NCBI GenBank assembly: GCA_964554535.1
Contig: CAZKPB010000004.1
Location: 1-64,000 of the forward strand
Direction: 5' to 3'
DNA length: 64,000 nucleotides
Source: DMER64 sp964554535
GTDB taxonomy: Bacteria > Bacteroidota > Bacteroidia > Bacteroidales > UBA932
Each line of letters starts with the position of its first letter. Within the stretch, counting starts at the first letter, position 1. Positions 23,068 to 32,942 of the stretch are shown here, piece by piece. Below the pieces are notes generated by a model. That model was not told the DNA's origin. It worked only from the letters and a program-made list of their open reading frames with translations, and ran no database searches. The translations under genes were made by a program, and so were the position numbers.

Positions 23068-23097
23068 TTTGATTTTTAGAAAAAAGTAGTATCTTTG
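23068..23097 (+). promoter_or_regulatory. Promoter of rplM-rpsI operon
   Basis: TTTG (23068-23071), 18 bases, TATCTTTG (23090-23097). The RNA begins in CAGCCCC followed by an imperfect CCCCT/AGAGGG hairpin, as at rpsO. Confidence 0.75.
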
Positions 23098-23157
23098 CAG
23101 CCCCTTAAATAGAGGGATCGCAATTATATTATTAGTATCAACTTAAAGATCAGCTAA

Positions 23158-23610
23158 GTGAACACACAATCTTACAAGACAGTAAGTGCCAACAAAGAAA
23201 CCGTCACCAAAGAATGGGTTCTTATTGACGCTACTGACCAGGTATTGGGTCGTTTAGCCGTTAAAGCAACCACCATACTGCGCGGCAAACACAAACCCAG
23301 CTACACCCCTCACGTGGACTGTGGTGATAATGTTATCATTATCAATGCAGAAAAAGTCCGTATGACGGGTAACAAGATGGAGGACAAGGTTTACACGCGT
23401 CACTCCGGCTACCCTGGCGGCATCACCACCGAAACAGCCAAAGAGCTGTTACAGCGCAAACCGCTTGCTCTTTTGGAACACGCCGTAAAAGGTATGCTCC
23501 CAAAAACTCGCCTTGGTTCCGAGCTTTTCCGCAACCTTTATGTCTATGAAGGTCCGGAACATCCTCACCAGGCACAACAACCCAAACAAATTTACTTAAA
23601 CGAAGACTAA
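23158..23610 (+). CDS. rplM: 50S ribosomal protein L13
   Basis: 150 residues with a GTG start. WVLIDATDQVLGRLAVKATT, HVDCGDNVIIINAEKV and LEHAVKGMLPKTRLG are L13 signatures. The leader of about 60 bases begins with the CAGCCCC hairpin. rpsI follows after 3 bases, the usual rplM-rpsI pair. In E. coli L13 represses its own operon; whether this applies here is unknown. Confidence 0.97.
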   Translation: MNTQSYKTVSANKETVTKEWVLIDATDQVLGRLAVKATTILRGKHKPSYTPHVDCGDNVIIINAEKVRMTGNKMEDKVYTRHSGYPGGITTETAKELLQRKPLALLEHAVKGMLPKTRLGSELFRNLYVYEGPEHPHQAQQPKQIYLNED

Positions 23611-23613
23611 AGC

Positions 23614-24003
23614 ATGGAAGTTATCAACGCCCTTGGAAGAAGAAAAGCAGCCGTTGCTCGCGTTTACGTTCAACCCGGTAAAGGAAACATCACCATTAAC
23701 GACCGTCCTTTGGAAGAGTATTTCAAAGAAGGCACGCTTCAGTACATTGTCAAACAGGCTTTGGAACTGACTCAAACGGCTGCCCAATTTGATATCAAAG
23801 CCAACATTGACGGCGGCGGTATCAAAGGACAGGCCGAAGCATTGCGTTTGGCTATTGCCCGCGCTCTTTGCGAAGTAGACAAAGAAGCCTACCGCGGTGT
23901 ATTGAAAACCAACGGGATGCTCACCCGCGACGCCCGCGAGGTGGAACGCAAAAAACCCGGACAACCCGGAGCACGCAGACGTTTCCAATTCAGCAAACGT
24001 TAA
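23614..24003 (+). CDS. rpsI: 30S ribosomal protein S9
   Basis: 129 residues. NALGRRKAAVARVYVQPGKG at the N-terminus and KKPGQPGARRRFQFSKR at the C-terminus are diagnostic; the basic C-terminal end reaches the P-site tRNA in the ribosome. It is 3 bases after rplM, and is followed by 171 bases containing a folded element before rpsB. Confidence 0.98.
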   Translation: MEVINALGRRKAAVARVYVQPGKGNITINDRPLEEYFKEGTLQYIVKQALELTQTAAQFDIKANIDGGGIKGQAEALRLAIARALCEVDKEAYRGVLKTNGMLTRDAREVERKKPGQPGARRRFQFSKR

Positions 24004-24022
24004 CCGCTGCCTGACCATTGCA

Positions 24023-24080
24023 CGGCAATTGCTAAAATCACTAAGATCAACACTGTTGCTACCGGTGATTTGGGTTGCCG
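24023..24080 (+). promoter_or_regulatory. Structured element between rpsI and rpsB, candidate S2 leader
   Basis: CGGCAA (24023-24028) pairs with TTGCCG (24075-24080) and, nested inside, AAATCAC (24035-24041) pairs with GTGATTT (24065-24071). There is no T run, so it is not a simple terminator. A near-promoter TTACCTTTTG lies later, at about 24110, so the element may lie either in the rpsB leader or at the 3' end of the rpsI message. Confidence 0.5.
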
Positions 24081-24174
24081 CGGAAAATTAAAGCGGATTG
24101 CACACGTATTACCTTTTGGCACTACCCTTTAATTGAAAGAAAGAGAAACAATAAAAATTTAAAAATTTAAAAAG

Positions 24175-25035
24175 ATGCCTAGAACAAATTTCCAAGACTT
24201 ACTTGATGCAGGTGTACATTTTGGTCACTTAAAACGTAAGTGGAATCCTAAAATGGCTCCGTACATCTTTATGGAGAAAAACGGGATTCATATCATTGAC
24301 CTGCACAAGACCGTTGTAAAAATAGACGAGGCGGCTAATGTAATGAAACAACTGGCCAAAGCCGGCCGCAAAGTTTTATTTGTAGCCACCAAGAAACAAG
24401 CTAAGGATATTGTAGCCGACTCTGCCAACGCGGTGAATATGCCTTACGTAACTGAACGTTGGCCGGGCGGTATGCTCACCAACTTCCCCACCATTCGCAA
24501 AGCGGTGAAAAAGATGAACACCATTGACAAGATGATTGCCGACGGTACTTTTGAAACCCTTGCCAAACGCGAACGCCTCCAAGTAACCCGTCAACGCGCC
24601 AAATTGGAAAAGAACTTGGGTTCTATTTCCGATTTGAACCGCCTGCCCGCTGCCCTGTTTGTAGTGGACGTACAGAAAGAAATGAATGCCGTTAAAGAAG
24701 CCACCCGTCTGGGGATTCCGGTAATTGCCATGGTTGATACCTGTTGCGATCCCACACCCATTGATTACGTGATTCCGGCCAACGACGATGCAGCTAAATC
24801 CATAGCATTGGTTCTGAATGTACTTTGCGGCGCCATGAACGAAGGTTTGGAAGAACGCAAACTGGAAAAAGATAAAGAAGCTCCTGCAGAAGAAGAACAG
24901 GAAGAAAACGCCGCTCCGGCCAAACGTCTGCGTACCCGCAGACCCAGAACCGAAGAAGCCGCCCCTGTTGTGGAAGCCGCAGAAGCACCGGTTGCTCCCG
25001 CCGCCAGCGCAGCTGAAGCCGCCAAAGAAGAATAA
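24175..25035 (+). CDS. rpsB: 30S ribosomal protein S2 with acidic Ala-rich tail
   Basis: 286 residues. LLDAGVHFGHLKRKWNPKM, ERWPGGMLTNFPTIRK and VDTCCDPTPIDYVIPANDDA are S2 signatures. Residues from about 235 on form a low-complexity tail, first Glu-rich, then Ala/Pro/Glu-rich, longer than in E. coli S2 (241 residues). The tail has a short basic patch (KRLRTRRPR). tsf follows 22 bases later, the conserved rpsB-tsf pair. The upstream region carries a folded element. Confidence 0.98.
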   Translation: MPRTNFQDLLDAGVHFGHLKRKWNPKMAPYIFMEKNGIHIIDLHKTVVKIDEAANVMKQLAKAGRKVLFVATKKQAKDIVADSANAVNMPYVTERWPGGMLTNFPTIRKAVKKMNTIDKMIADGTFETLAKRERLQVTRQRAKLEKNLGSISDLNRLPAALFVVDVQKEMNAVKEATRLGIPVIAMVDTCCDPTPIDYVIPANDDAAKSIALVLNVLCGAMNEGLEERKLEKDKEAPAEEEQEENAAPAKRLRTRRPRTEEAAPVVEAAEAPVAPAASAAEAAKEE

Positions 25036-25057
25036 TCATCCCTTGAACAAATAGAAT

Positions 25058-25882
25058 ATGGAAATTAAAGTTGCCGACGTAGCCAAGCTGCGTAAAATGA
25101 CAGGTGCCGGTATGATGGACTGCAAGAACGCTCTTGTGGAATCCAATGGAGATTTTGACCGCGCCCAGGAAATTATTCGTGAAAAAGGGAAATTGGTTGC
25201 CGCCAAACGTGCCGACCGTGAAACCACGGAAGGTTCCGTTATAGCCTTAGCCAACGCCGCCCATAACAAAGCCATTCTGGTTTGCGTGGGTTGTGAAACC
25301 GACTTTGTATCCAAAAACCAGGACTTCCAAGACCTGGCCAACGGGATAGCCAAAGTGGCTTTGGAAAATATGCCCGCCGACTTGGACGCCCTCAAGGCGC
25401 TTCCTTATGGCAACGGTACCGTAGAAGAAGCCATTACCCAACAAACCGGGAAGAGCGGTGAAAAGACCGTGATTGCTTTCTACAACAAACTGGAAGCTCC
25501 CTTTGTAAGCACTTATATTCATATGAACAGCAAAGTGGCTACCATTGTGGGCTTTACTAAAGAAATCACCGCGGAAGCCGGTAAGGAAATCGCCATGCAG
25601 ATTACCGCTATGGTTCCCGTTTCGGTAGACCGCAGCTCCTGCCCGCAAGAAATCATTGACAAGGAAATGCATATCTACCGTGAACAAATCCGCGAAGAAG
25701 GTAAACCGGAAAACATGGTGGAAAAAATTGCGGAAGGCAAGCTCAACAAGTTTTTCAAGGAATATACCCTGGAAGACCAGATCTTTACCCGTGACGGTAA
25801 AATCTCGGTGAAAGAATACCTCAAGAGCGTAGACCCTCAGGTAAAAACTACCGCTTTCTACCGCTTCTCCCTCAACGACTAA
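25058..25882 (+). CDS. tsf: Elongation factor Ts
   Basis: 274 residues. VAKLRKMTGAGMMDCKNAL is the N-terminal UBA-like domain that contacts EF-Tu, and VCVGCETDFVSKN is the core signature with the TDFV motif. EF-Ts exchanges GDP for GTP on EF-Tu. It is last in the rplM-rpsI-rpsB-tsf run and ends 7 bases before the end of the convergent M6 protease gene, with no visible terminator. Confidence 0.98.
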   Translation: MEIKVADVAKLRKMTGAGMMDCKNALVESNGDFDRAQEIIREKGKLVAAKRADRETTEGSVIALANAAHNKAILVCVGCETDFVSKNQDFQDLANGIAKVALENMPADLDALKALPYGNGTVEEAITQQTGKSGEKTVIAFYNKLEAPFVSTYIHMNSKVATIVGFTKEITAEAGKEIAMQITAMVPVSVDRSSCPQEIIDKEMHIYREQIREEGKPENMVEKIAEGKLNKFFKEYTLEDQIFTRDGKISVKEYLKSVDPQVKTTAFYRFSLND

Positions 25883-25889
25883 CTTTTAC

Positions 25890-27701
25890 TCAGGGAATCA
25901 CAATTTCCTGAACAATTAATTCGGTCCTGTCTGCATAAGTCAGGACCGCTTTTATGATATAGGTCCCCGAGGTGGTAAAGGTGATTTCTTCACCGTCCGC
26001 CTTGGTCACATTATTTACCGTCCAAGCCACCGAAGTGGGGTTGTCTTCCGTTGTGGAAACGGCCAGCGTCAAGTGATCCCCCACCGCATACGAAGCGTCG
26101 GGTTTAAAGATGGAGTGGTAACCCAGCGCGGTAATGGCGTCAGAGGCAAGAGTAAAGGTAAATGTCACATTGCCCCCTGACTCGGCAATTTGGGTCAAGT
26201 AACTGCCGGTTTCACTGCCGGACCACGTAAGGGCGGCAGGGGAGGAAGTGGCCGTAAAGGATGTATTGCCGGTAGTGCCGGGGAATGGAATCTGCGCATC
26301 CGAAGTAATAGCCGATTCGGGAGATACGGCCTCGACCAGGTCAAAGCACTGGTGTGCAGCGTAAGCATTGGAGGGCCATAGTTGCGAAGCCGTGGAGTGT
26401 CCCACCGGATTCTCCGATTTATCCGAATGGTAAATCAACATCCCGTGACCCGGCAGATAAGCATCCCAGCCGGTCTTCTGGCGGTTCTCGTACAGGAAGG
26501 TCTCACCGGGGTTGTTGGTAGAGGTCACGTAGGCCTTGTTCTGGGTGATGGGGGGCAGGGTGTATTTCCCGGATGCGGTCGGTTCCTGCGGGGCATCCAT
26601 CCAACCCAACATATAACGTTCCAAACAATTGAGGTAGGGCGGCGTACGGCTCTCATTGTTGTAGTTGCCTCCCGCCATAAGGCTGTAGTCTCCCAACCCC
26701 CTGGCCGACCCGTTTTCTTCATAGTCCGTATCATACACGTCTTCCAGACCCAGCCGGTGACCGAATTCGTGGCAGAACGTGCCAATGCCGTCACGGGTCG
26801 TGCCGCTGCTTCCGAGTAATTCCGAAGTACAGGCATAATAACGAAAGGTTTTGTTGTCCAGCCTATTTAAGGTAACATCCCAAGAATGGGGCCAGATGGT
26901 GTTGGCGGCACCCCAAGCCTGACAGTGGCCGGCAAAATAAAAAAAGACATTATCTATATACCCGTCACCGTTCGCGTCGTATTGTGTAAAATCCACTTCC
27001 TGCAGGCTGTCTACCAGAAACAGTGCCCGCTCAAACATTTCTACCGCACGATAGTAAGATTCGTCATCTCCATCGCTCCCAAAATAGGTAGACGCATAAT
27101 TGATTGTCACCGGAGGAAATACAATGTACTCCGGAACATACGTTCCGTCCGAGTTGTCGGAGAAATATTGCTTTGCAGAGCCCGTGGCACCATTATAGGT
27201 ATAATTATCCCCGTTAAGCATCTCCTCAAAGTCATTTCTACTCGTGCGGAAAGACACGTCGGAAAACCCCACCAGAAATACCAGGTAGGGATCCCTGGCC
27301 GCACTCTTGGTGGTACCGCGCGTGGCGCCGGACACCTTGGGTTTGTTTTGCAAACGCAACTGTCTGGCCCGCTCAATGGCCACTTGCGGAGGCCGCACCA
27401 CAGAAGCCTGCACCAGCGGGGCAAAGGCAGCGGTCACCACCCGCTGCAATGTGGCCTGCACGTACCCGTCCGGACCAAATTGCGCGTAATAGTAATAACC
27501 GTCGGGGCCACAGGTTACCAGCCGGCCGCCGCAGGTGGTCCAGTGCAGGTATTCGTCTCCGTGCAGCTGCAGGGTAAGGGTGGTACCGTCGGGCTGGGTA
27601 ACGGTCACGGGATGGGGGTAAGCCTGTACCGCGCCGGCAGAGTGCGGAAACAGAAAACCTAAAACCATACACAAAACAAGAGTAAGAAATAAATGTTTCA
27701 T
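25890..27701 (-). CDS. M6 family secreted metalloprotease
   Basis: 603 residues with a signal peptide ending near SAGAVQ. An N-terminal propeptide-like region (EYLHWTTCGGRLVTCGPDGYY) matches M6 proteases of Bacteroidetes. The catalytic motif HEFGHRLG is at about 309, followed by LEDVYD and GLGDYSLMAGG. The last 90 residues look like a PKD/Ig-type fold. Family members (immune inhibitor A type) degrade host or dietary proteins outside the cell. It lies 19 bases after the BACON lipoprotein gene and is likely co-transcribed with it, near a SusC/SusD pair. Confidence 0.9.
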   Translation of the reverse strand: MKHLFLTLVLCMVLGFLFPHSAGAVQAYPHPVTVTQPDGTTLTLQLHGDEYLHWTTCGGRLVTCGPDGYYYYAQFGPDGYVQATLQRVVTAAFAPLVQASVVRPPQVAIERARQLRLQNKPKVSGATRGTTKSAARDPYLVFLVGFSDVSFRTSRNDFEEMLNGDNYTYNGATGSAKQYFSDNSDGTYVPEYIVFPPVTINYASTYFGSDGDDESYYRAVEMFERALFLVDSLQEVDFTQYDANGDGYIDNVFFYFAGHCQAWGAANTIWPHSWDVTLNRLDNKTFRYYACTSELLGSSGTTRDGIGTFCHEFGHRLGLEDVYDTDYEENGSARGLGDYSLMAGGNYNNESRTPPYLNCLERYMLGWMDAPQEPTASGKYTLPPITQNKAYVTSTNNPGETFLYENRQKTGWDAYLPGHGMLIYHSDKSENPVGHSTASQLWPSNAYAAHQCFDLVEAVSPESAITSDAQIPFPGTTGNTSFTATSSPAALTWSGSETGSYLTQIAESGGNVTFTFTLASDAITALGYHSIFKPDASYAVGDHLTLAVSTTEDNPTSVAWTVNNVTKADGEEITFTTSGTYIIKAVLTYADRTELIVQEIVIP

Positions 27702-27720
27702 AAGAGCGGCTGTTTTCTGT

Positions 27721-29535
27721 TTATTGATAAATTATATAACCTTCATTGGTGGTTGCATTCATGAGCCAGGCGGTATGGTCCTTTTTGCGCAATACCCTAA
27801 GCGTGGCCTGCGTCTGGGGTGTTTGAGTCAGACCGCGGGAAGTCAGTCTGACTGAAACGCTGGCCCCTTCCTGCAAGGCGAGCGGAAACCCTTCCAAGCT
27901 GATCAGTTTTACGTCGGCTACATTTTGTATTCTGAAGTCAGTGGACGTAGCCCGGGAGACAAACGCCCATTGATCCTCCCCGGGACTGTATACATATACC
28001 GGGGTTGCCTCCTGGTAATAACCGAATACGGTTTTTGTCACAAACGGTTGCTGGGCGTAAGCGGCCTGGGTAAAGGTGACCTCTTGCTTGAGCGAACTTT
28101 GCGTGTGTTTTACAGTTACCGTGGCACTGCGCGGTGTCAGGGCCGCATTGGGGCTGAATCCGAACTTGAGCAAGCGCGTAGCTCCGTTTCCCGTATCTGA
28201 CAACAGAGAAACCCAGCCGGCCGCCCGGGGTATCTCTACGGTATAAGGGACATTGGTCTCCAAAACAAGGGTGCTGTCCGTCTGATCGTACAAGGACACC
28301 TTTGTGGCGGAAAGAAGTAATTGATTATTCTGCAACTGAATGATAGTCAGCGTATCTGTCTGAGAAAGATTGTTCTTGTTAGAAAAAATAACCACAGCAC
28401 GCCGATCTTTAAGCAAGGCATTGGCCGCAATTTGCAACGTTACCATGTCCGTACGCATGGCTTTGGTAGATGCGGTGACACGCTGTACCCAGGTTGCCAC
28501 TGAATCCGGCACCGCCACCTCGTATTCCACATTGGTACGCAAGGTCACGTCAAAAAAGCCTCCTTCGTTGGGGACAGACAGGTTACGGGACGAAAGTACC
28601 AGGCGGTCAAGTTGCGCCTGATACACGGTAACGGTATCGGCCAGACTTCCGGCCGTAAAGACAATCATTCCGGTACGCGGACCGTCTTCCACGGCAGGAT
28701 CTATCTCATAAGTCTCCACAAGGGTGGTCATCGCTTTGGTGGACACCGGATGGATCCAGGCACCGCCCTGCACCACCTGCGCCGTGTAGTCCGCGTTGGA
28801 AGTCACGGATATTTCAATGGTGTCCCCCTCACAGGCCGCCTCTATGTGGTCCAGGGAAAGGGTCAGGGCCGTCTTGTATTTCTGTACCACCGTGACCAGC
28901 ACCGGGTCCTGACCGCCCTGTGTGGCTTTCAGTTGCATGGTACGGTCTGCATCGGTGGCGTTTTCCGACGTCGCGGTTACCTCAACGGCCGTAATTCCCT
29001 GTCCGGTTCCCGAAACCGGGGAGAACGAAATCCAGGGTGTCACGGGAGGGTCTGCCGGCGGGTAAACGGCTTCCAGTGCCCAATCCCCTGTAGTCAACAG
29101 CAAAAAAGTATCCCTGCTGTCCGCAGCACTCCCCAGTGCCACCGTATTGGGAACGGCACTGAAAACAAACGGGTCCTGAGAAATGGTCAGTGCTGCCGAG
29201 GCACTTCCGGCGGAAAAAGTGACCTCCAAGGTGCGTTTTTGTGCACCGGTATTGATAGAAAGAACCTTAATGCCCAACGTGCCCTTTCCATAACGGCCCG
29301 AGGTGTCACTAAACTGAAGCCAGTCCTGATTGGGCGCGGTCAATGACCAATCCTTGTTGGCCGAAAATGATATAGTCAAGGTGCTGTCCGCCGCCACAGT
29401 GGCCGGAATGTTCAACGTGCGGACAGCCAATGTGATTCTGTCCGCGGCCGGCCTGGGCACACTTTCTTCCGTGAGATTGCAGCCAAACAAAAAAAAGCTG
29501 CCACAAATTAAATAACAAACGGTCTTGAAATTCAT
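27721..29535 (-). CDS. Multi-BACON-domain lipoprotein
   Basis: 604 residues from ATG 29535, giving a lipoprotein signal peptide ending LFGC with Cys 19; a longer frame would add residues before the signal. The acidic pair soon after Cys (CNLTEES) suggests export to the cell surface. Four to five tandem repeats of about 95 residues follow, each with a WI/WL-x(n)-S-x-G core and a TVT or ITVxQ-like last strand, the BACON pattern (for example SANKDWSLTAPNQDWLQFS). BACON domains are linked to glycan or mucin binding and as spacers in surface proteins. Paired with the M6 protease; divergent to SusC. Confidence 0.83.
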   Translation of the reverse strand: MNFKTVCYLICGSFFLFGCNLTEESVPRPAADRITLAVRTLNIPATVAADSTLTISFSANKDWSLTAPNQDWLQFSDTSGRYGKGTLGIKVLSINTGAQKRTLEVTFSAGSASAALTISQDPFVFSAVPNTVALGSAADSRDTFLLLTTGDWALEAVYPPADPPVTPWISFSPVSGTGQGITAVEVTATSENATDADRTMQLKATQGGQDPVLVTVVQKYKTALTLSLDHIEAACEGDTIEISVTSNADYTAQVVQGGAWIHPVSTKAMTTLVETYEIDPAVEDGPRTGMIVFTAGSLADTVTVYQAQLDRLVLSSRNLSVPNEGGFFDVTLRTNVEYEVAVPDSVATWVQRVTASTKAMRTDMVTLQIAANALLKDRRAVVIFSNKNNLSQTDTLTIIQLQNNQLLLSATKVSLYDQTDSTLVLETNVPYTVEIPRAAGWVSLLSDTGNGATRLLKFGFSPNAALTPRSATVTVKHTQSSLKQEVTFTQAAYAQQPFVTKTVFGYYQEATPVYVYSPGEDQWAFVSRATSTDFRIQNVADVKLISLEGFPLALQEGASVSVRLTSRGLTQTPQTQATLRVLRKKDHTAWLMNATTNEGYIIYQ

Positions 29536-29550
29536 TGCACGAGTTTTGAA

Positions 29551-29558
29551 CAAAGTTA
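29551..29558 (-). promoter_or_regulatory. -7 box of BACON-M6 operon
   Basis: Minus strand TAACTTTG, 15 bases before the ATG at 29535, divergent to the SusC promoter. Confidence 0.6.
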
Positions 29559-29581
29559 ACAATTTTTAATATTATATTTTG

Positions 29582-29589
29582 TAGATTTG
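29582..29589 (+). promoter_or_regulatory. -7 box of SusC-SusD operon
   Basis: TAGATTTG, a perfect TAnnTTTG, 68 bases before the SusC start. The intervening leader is AT-rich with no clear hairpin. Confidence 0.55.
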
Positions 29590-29657
29590 TTTCCTTTAAT
29601 TCCAACGCCATTTTTAGTTGAAAACTTACATTTTTACAACCTATTAATCTCAAATTT

Positions 29658-32600
29658 ATGTTCACATCCAAAAAAATGAGTCGCGTTATCACGACGGTGT
29701 GTGCCCTGTTGTTTACGGCAGGCACCCTATGGGCTCAGAATGTGACGGTAACGGGAACAGTTACCGATCAGAAGGGCGAATCGGTTATTGGCGCCTATGT
29801 AGTAGTACAGGGTACCAAAACGATAGCCACCACCGATCTTGGTGGAAAATACTCCATCAGCGCTCCTGCCAATGGTACCCTGGTATTCTCTTCAATGGGA
29901 TACAAAGACTTTGCCGCCGTCATTGGTGGCCGTGCCCTCATTAACGTAACAATGGAAGAAGATGCCATGTTGCTGGAAGATGTGGTAGTTGTGGGCTATG
30001 GCACACAAAAACGCGTCAACCTTACCGGCGCCGTGGCTACCGTTGACGTATCCAAAACACTGGAATCCAAATCAACCACTTCTCTGGGGAAGGCACTGCA
30101 GGGTGCGGTTCCCGGACTTACCGTATTGAACAACAGCGGTAACATCAACAAGGACCCGGATATTGTAATCCGTGGTATAGGAACCCTGTCCAACGACGCC
30201 AAATCCAAACCGTTGTACATTGTGGACGGTGTTCCCATTGACAACATCTCTTACCTGAACACCCAGGACATTGACAATATTTCCGTATTGAAAGATGCCG
30301 CCAGTGCTTCTATTTACGGTACACGCGCCGCTTTTGGTGTGGTAATGATCACCACCAAGGCCGCCCTGCGGATGGACCGTACCGTTGTCAACTACTCCAA
30401 TAACTTTGGCTGGAGCCAAGCCACCACGCTGCCCGACTACCCCACCGTACGGGAGCAGGTGGACGGTTTGATTGATGCCAACCGCCGCGCCAACCTGGAA
30501 TGCGAGTTGTTTGGAATGTCCCTGGACGATCCCACCTTCCTGAGTGCCGTAGATGCCTGGCAAAACAAGCACGGCGGCAAGAGCGGTTACCGGGAAATGG
30601 TACTGGGAGACGACTACTATTTGAACGAAGCCGGTGTAGGTCAGTTTGTGGCCGACTGGGATGTAGCCAAAATCATGTTCAACCGTGCCGCTCCTTCCCA
30701 GAACCATACCGTATCCGTACAGGGAACTTCCGGAAAGACAAATTACTATATGTCTGCCGGCTACAATCAGGAACAGGGCCTTATGAACTTCAACCCGGAC
30801 AAGGTGAGACGCTACACCGCCACGGTGAACGTGTCCACCGACGTCAACAAATGGTTACAGGTAGGGGCCCGCGTAAATTACTCGGACAAAAACTACAGCT
30901 ACCCGTACCTGCGCCAGCAGACGTACCAGTATATGTGGCGCTGGGGAAGCTTCTTTGGTCCTTACGGTACCATTGACGGTATTGACGGCCGACAGGCCAT
31001 CGGTTACCGCAAACAGGCCGGTGATTCTTACGACCGCACCGCCAACCTGCGTCTGGGCGCCTTTACCAAAATCACCCTTGCCAAAGGACTGACTTTGAAT
31101 GCGGACTACACCTTTACCAACAAGACCACCCGTTACAAAGGCGTGGGTATACCCGTTACGCTTATGAATACTTGGGGCGGCGACCTTACCGGGGGCCCCT
31201 CCACGCTGTCCACCACCACCTTTGTGGAAACCAGTCGTTCTTTCTACTACAACCACGTGGTAAACGCCTACGCCAACTATGAATTCTCGGTAGGTGAAGA
31301 CCACCACTTCAACATTATGGCCGGTGCCAATATGGACCAGGACGAGTACGAATATCTGTATTTTGAGAAACACGGTATTATGGACTTGAGCCTGCCCGAA
31401 CTGAAACTGTCCAGCGATTATTATTCAGACAGCCACAGCCACAGCCACACCGGTTCTGCCGGCTTCTTTGGCCGTATCAACTACAACTACAAAGACAAAT
31501 TGTTGCTTGAACTGAACGGCCGTTACGACGGTTCTTCCAAGTTCCCCACCGCCGACCGCTGGGCATTCTTCCCCTCGGGCAGTGTGGGCTACCGCATCTC
31601 TCAGGAAAACTTCTGGGATTCCATCAAGCACATTGTAAACAACGCTAAGATCCGCGGGTCTTACGGTGAAGTGGGCAACCAGGAAATCGGAAACGATATG
31701 TTCCTGGAAACCATGTCCAAAACTTCCAACGGGACCAACTGGCTGGGTACCGGCAGTCTTAAATACGACTACTTCGGCACCCCAAAGATGGTGTCTTCCG
31801 CCCTTACCTGGGAAAGTATTGCCACCACCAACATCGGTTTGGATTTAGGCTTCCTCAACGGGGACCTCAATGTATCGTTGGACTTGTTCCAGCGCGACAC
31901 CAAAGGTATGCTGGCCCCCGGTCAGACCATGCCGCAGGTGCTGGGAACCACCGCCGCCTATGAAAACGCCGGAGAGTTGCGTAGCCGCGGTTGGGAATTT
32001 AACCTTGACTGGCATCATACTTTTGGCCAGGCACACGTATACGCCATTGCCAATATATCTGACTATACCACGGACGTCACCTACTGGAGAAACGACAACA
32101 AACTGCTGAACAGCAACTACACCGGCAAACATTACGGTGACATATGGGGCTTTGAAACAGACCGTTATTTTGAAAGCGCTGACTTTACCGCGCCCGGCGC
32201 ATACGCTGCCGGCGTAGCCAGCCAGAAAACTTTGCAACAGGGCAGCTTTGTCTTCGGCCCCGGTGACATCAAGTTCGTTGACCAGAACGGTGACGGCGTG
32301 ATTGACGGCGGCAAGGGTACGGAAGAAGACCACGGAGACCTTGTTGTCATTGGCAACACCGCCCCTCGTTACCAGTACAGCCTGCGTTTGGGCGGTGACT
32401 GGATGGGCTTTGACCTTGACCTGTTCTTCCAGGGCGTGGGCAAGCGCAACGTCTGGACACAATCCGCCTTTGTAATGCCTATGATGCGCGGTACCGACGC
32501 CTTGTACGCCAACCAGACCGACTATATCACCACAGCCGATGCACTTGCCGGAAATATTGACCAGAGCGCCGACTTCCCCCGTCTGTACGGCGGCGGCGCC

Positions 32601-32924
32601 GGAAAGGGTACCGTATCCGTACTGGATAACGGGCGTTACAATTTCTACCCGCAGACCAAATACCTGGTCAACATGGCTTACCTGCGCCTGAAAAACATTA
32701 CCCTGGGTTATACCGTGCCTCGCTCACTGACCCAGAAAATCAGCATTGAAAAGGTTCGCGTATACGGCAGCATCAACAATGCCTTTGACCTGATCAACCA
32801 TACCAACGGAACCGGCGTTGACCCGGAAACCAACGACTATGAAGGTAGCGCCGCTAACGGCGTATGGGGACGTATTGACCCCATCTACCGCACGTATTCA
32901 TTCGGCTTACAAGTAACGTTTTAA
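29658..32924 (+). CDS. SusC/RagA-type TonB-linked outer membrane protein
   Basis: 1088 residues. A signal peptide (ending LWAQ) is followed by a carboxypeptidase-regulatory-like domain (about 27-105, VTGTVTDQKGESVIGAYVVV), the TonB box region with EDVVVVGYGTQKR, the plug domain (ALQGAVPGLTVL, VIRGIGTL, YIVDGVPID, SVLKDAASASIYG), and the long beta-barrel ending in FGLQVTF. An alternative start is ATG 29676. SusC proteins import oligosaccharides or peptides together with a SusD lid. No sigma/anti-sigma or hybrid two-component regulator gene is adjacent. Flanking proteases suggest peptides as substrate (inference). Confidence 0.95.
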   Translation: MFTSKKMSRVITTVCALLFTAGTLWAQNVTVTGTVTDQKGESVIGAYVVVQGTKTIATTDLGGKYSISAPANGTLVFSSMGYKDFAAVIGGRALINVTMEEDAMLLEDVVVVGYGTQKRVNLTGAVATVDVSKTLESKSTTSLGKALQGAVPGLTVLNNSGNINKDPDIVIRGIGTLSNDAKSKPLYIVDGVPIDNISYLNTQDIDNISVLKDAASASIYGTRAAFGVVMITTKAALRMDRTVVNYSNNFGWSQATTLPDYPTVREQVDGLIDANRRANLECELFGMSLDDPTFLSAVDAWQNKHGGKSGYREMVLGDDYYLNEAGVGQFVADWDVAKIMFNRAAPSQNHTVSVQGTSGKTNYYMSAGYNQEQGLMNFNPDKVRRYTATVNVSTDVNKWLQVGARVNYSDKNYSYPYLRQQTYQYMWRWGSFFGPYGTIDGIDGRQAIGYRKQAGDSYDRTANLRLGAFTKITLAKGLTLNADYTFTNKTTRYKGVGIPVTLMNTWGGDLTGGPSTLSTTTFVETSRSFYYNHVVNAYANYEFSVGEDHHFNIMAGANMDQDEYEYLYFEKHGIMDLSLPELKLSSDYYSDSHSHSHTGSAGFFGRINYNYKDKLLLELNGRYDGSSKFPTADRWAFFPSGSVGYRISQENFWDSIKHIVNNAKIRGSYGEVGNQEIGNDMFLETMSKTSNGTNWLGTGSLKYDYFGTPKMVSSALTWESIATTNIGLDLGFLNGDLNVSLDLFQRDTKGMLAPGQTMPQVLGTTAAYENAGELRSRGWEFNLDWHHTFGQAHVYAIANISDYTTDVTYWRNDNKLLNSNYTGKHYGDIWGFETDRYFESADFTAPGAYAAGVASQKTLQQGSFVFGPGDIKFVDQNGDGVIDGGKGTEEDHGDLVVIGNTAPRYQYSLRLGGDWMGFDLDLFFQGVGKRNVWTQSAFVMPMMRGTDALYANQTDYITTADALAGNIDQSADFPRLYGGGAGKGTVSVLDNGRYNFYPQTKYLVNMAYLRLKNITLGYTVPRSLTQKISIEKVRVYGSINNAFDLINHTNGTGVDPETNDYEGSAANGVWGRIDPIYRTYSFGLQVTF

Positions 32925-32942
32925 TTAAAAGTTGAAGTTATT

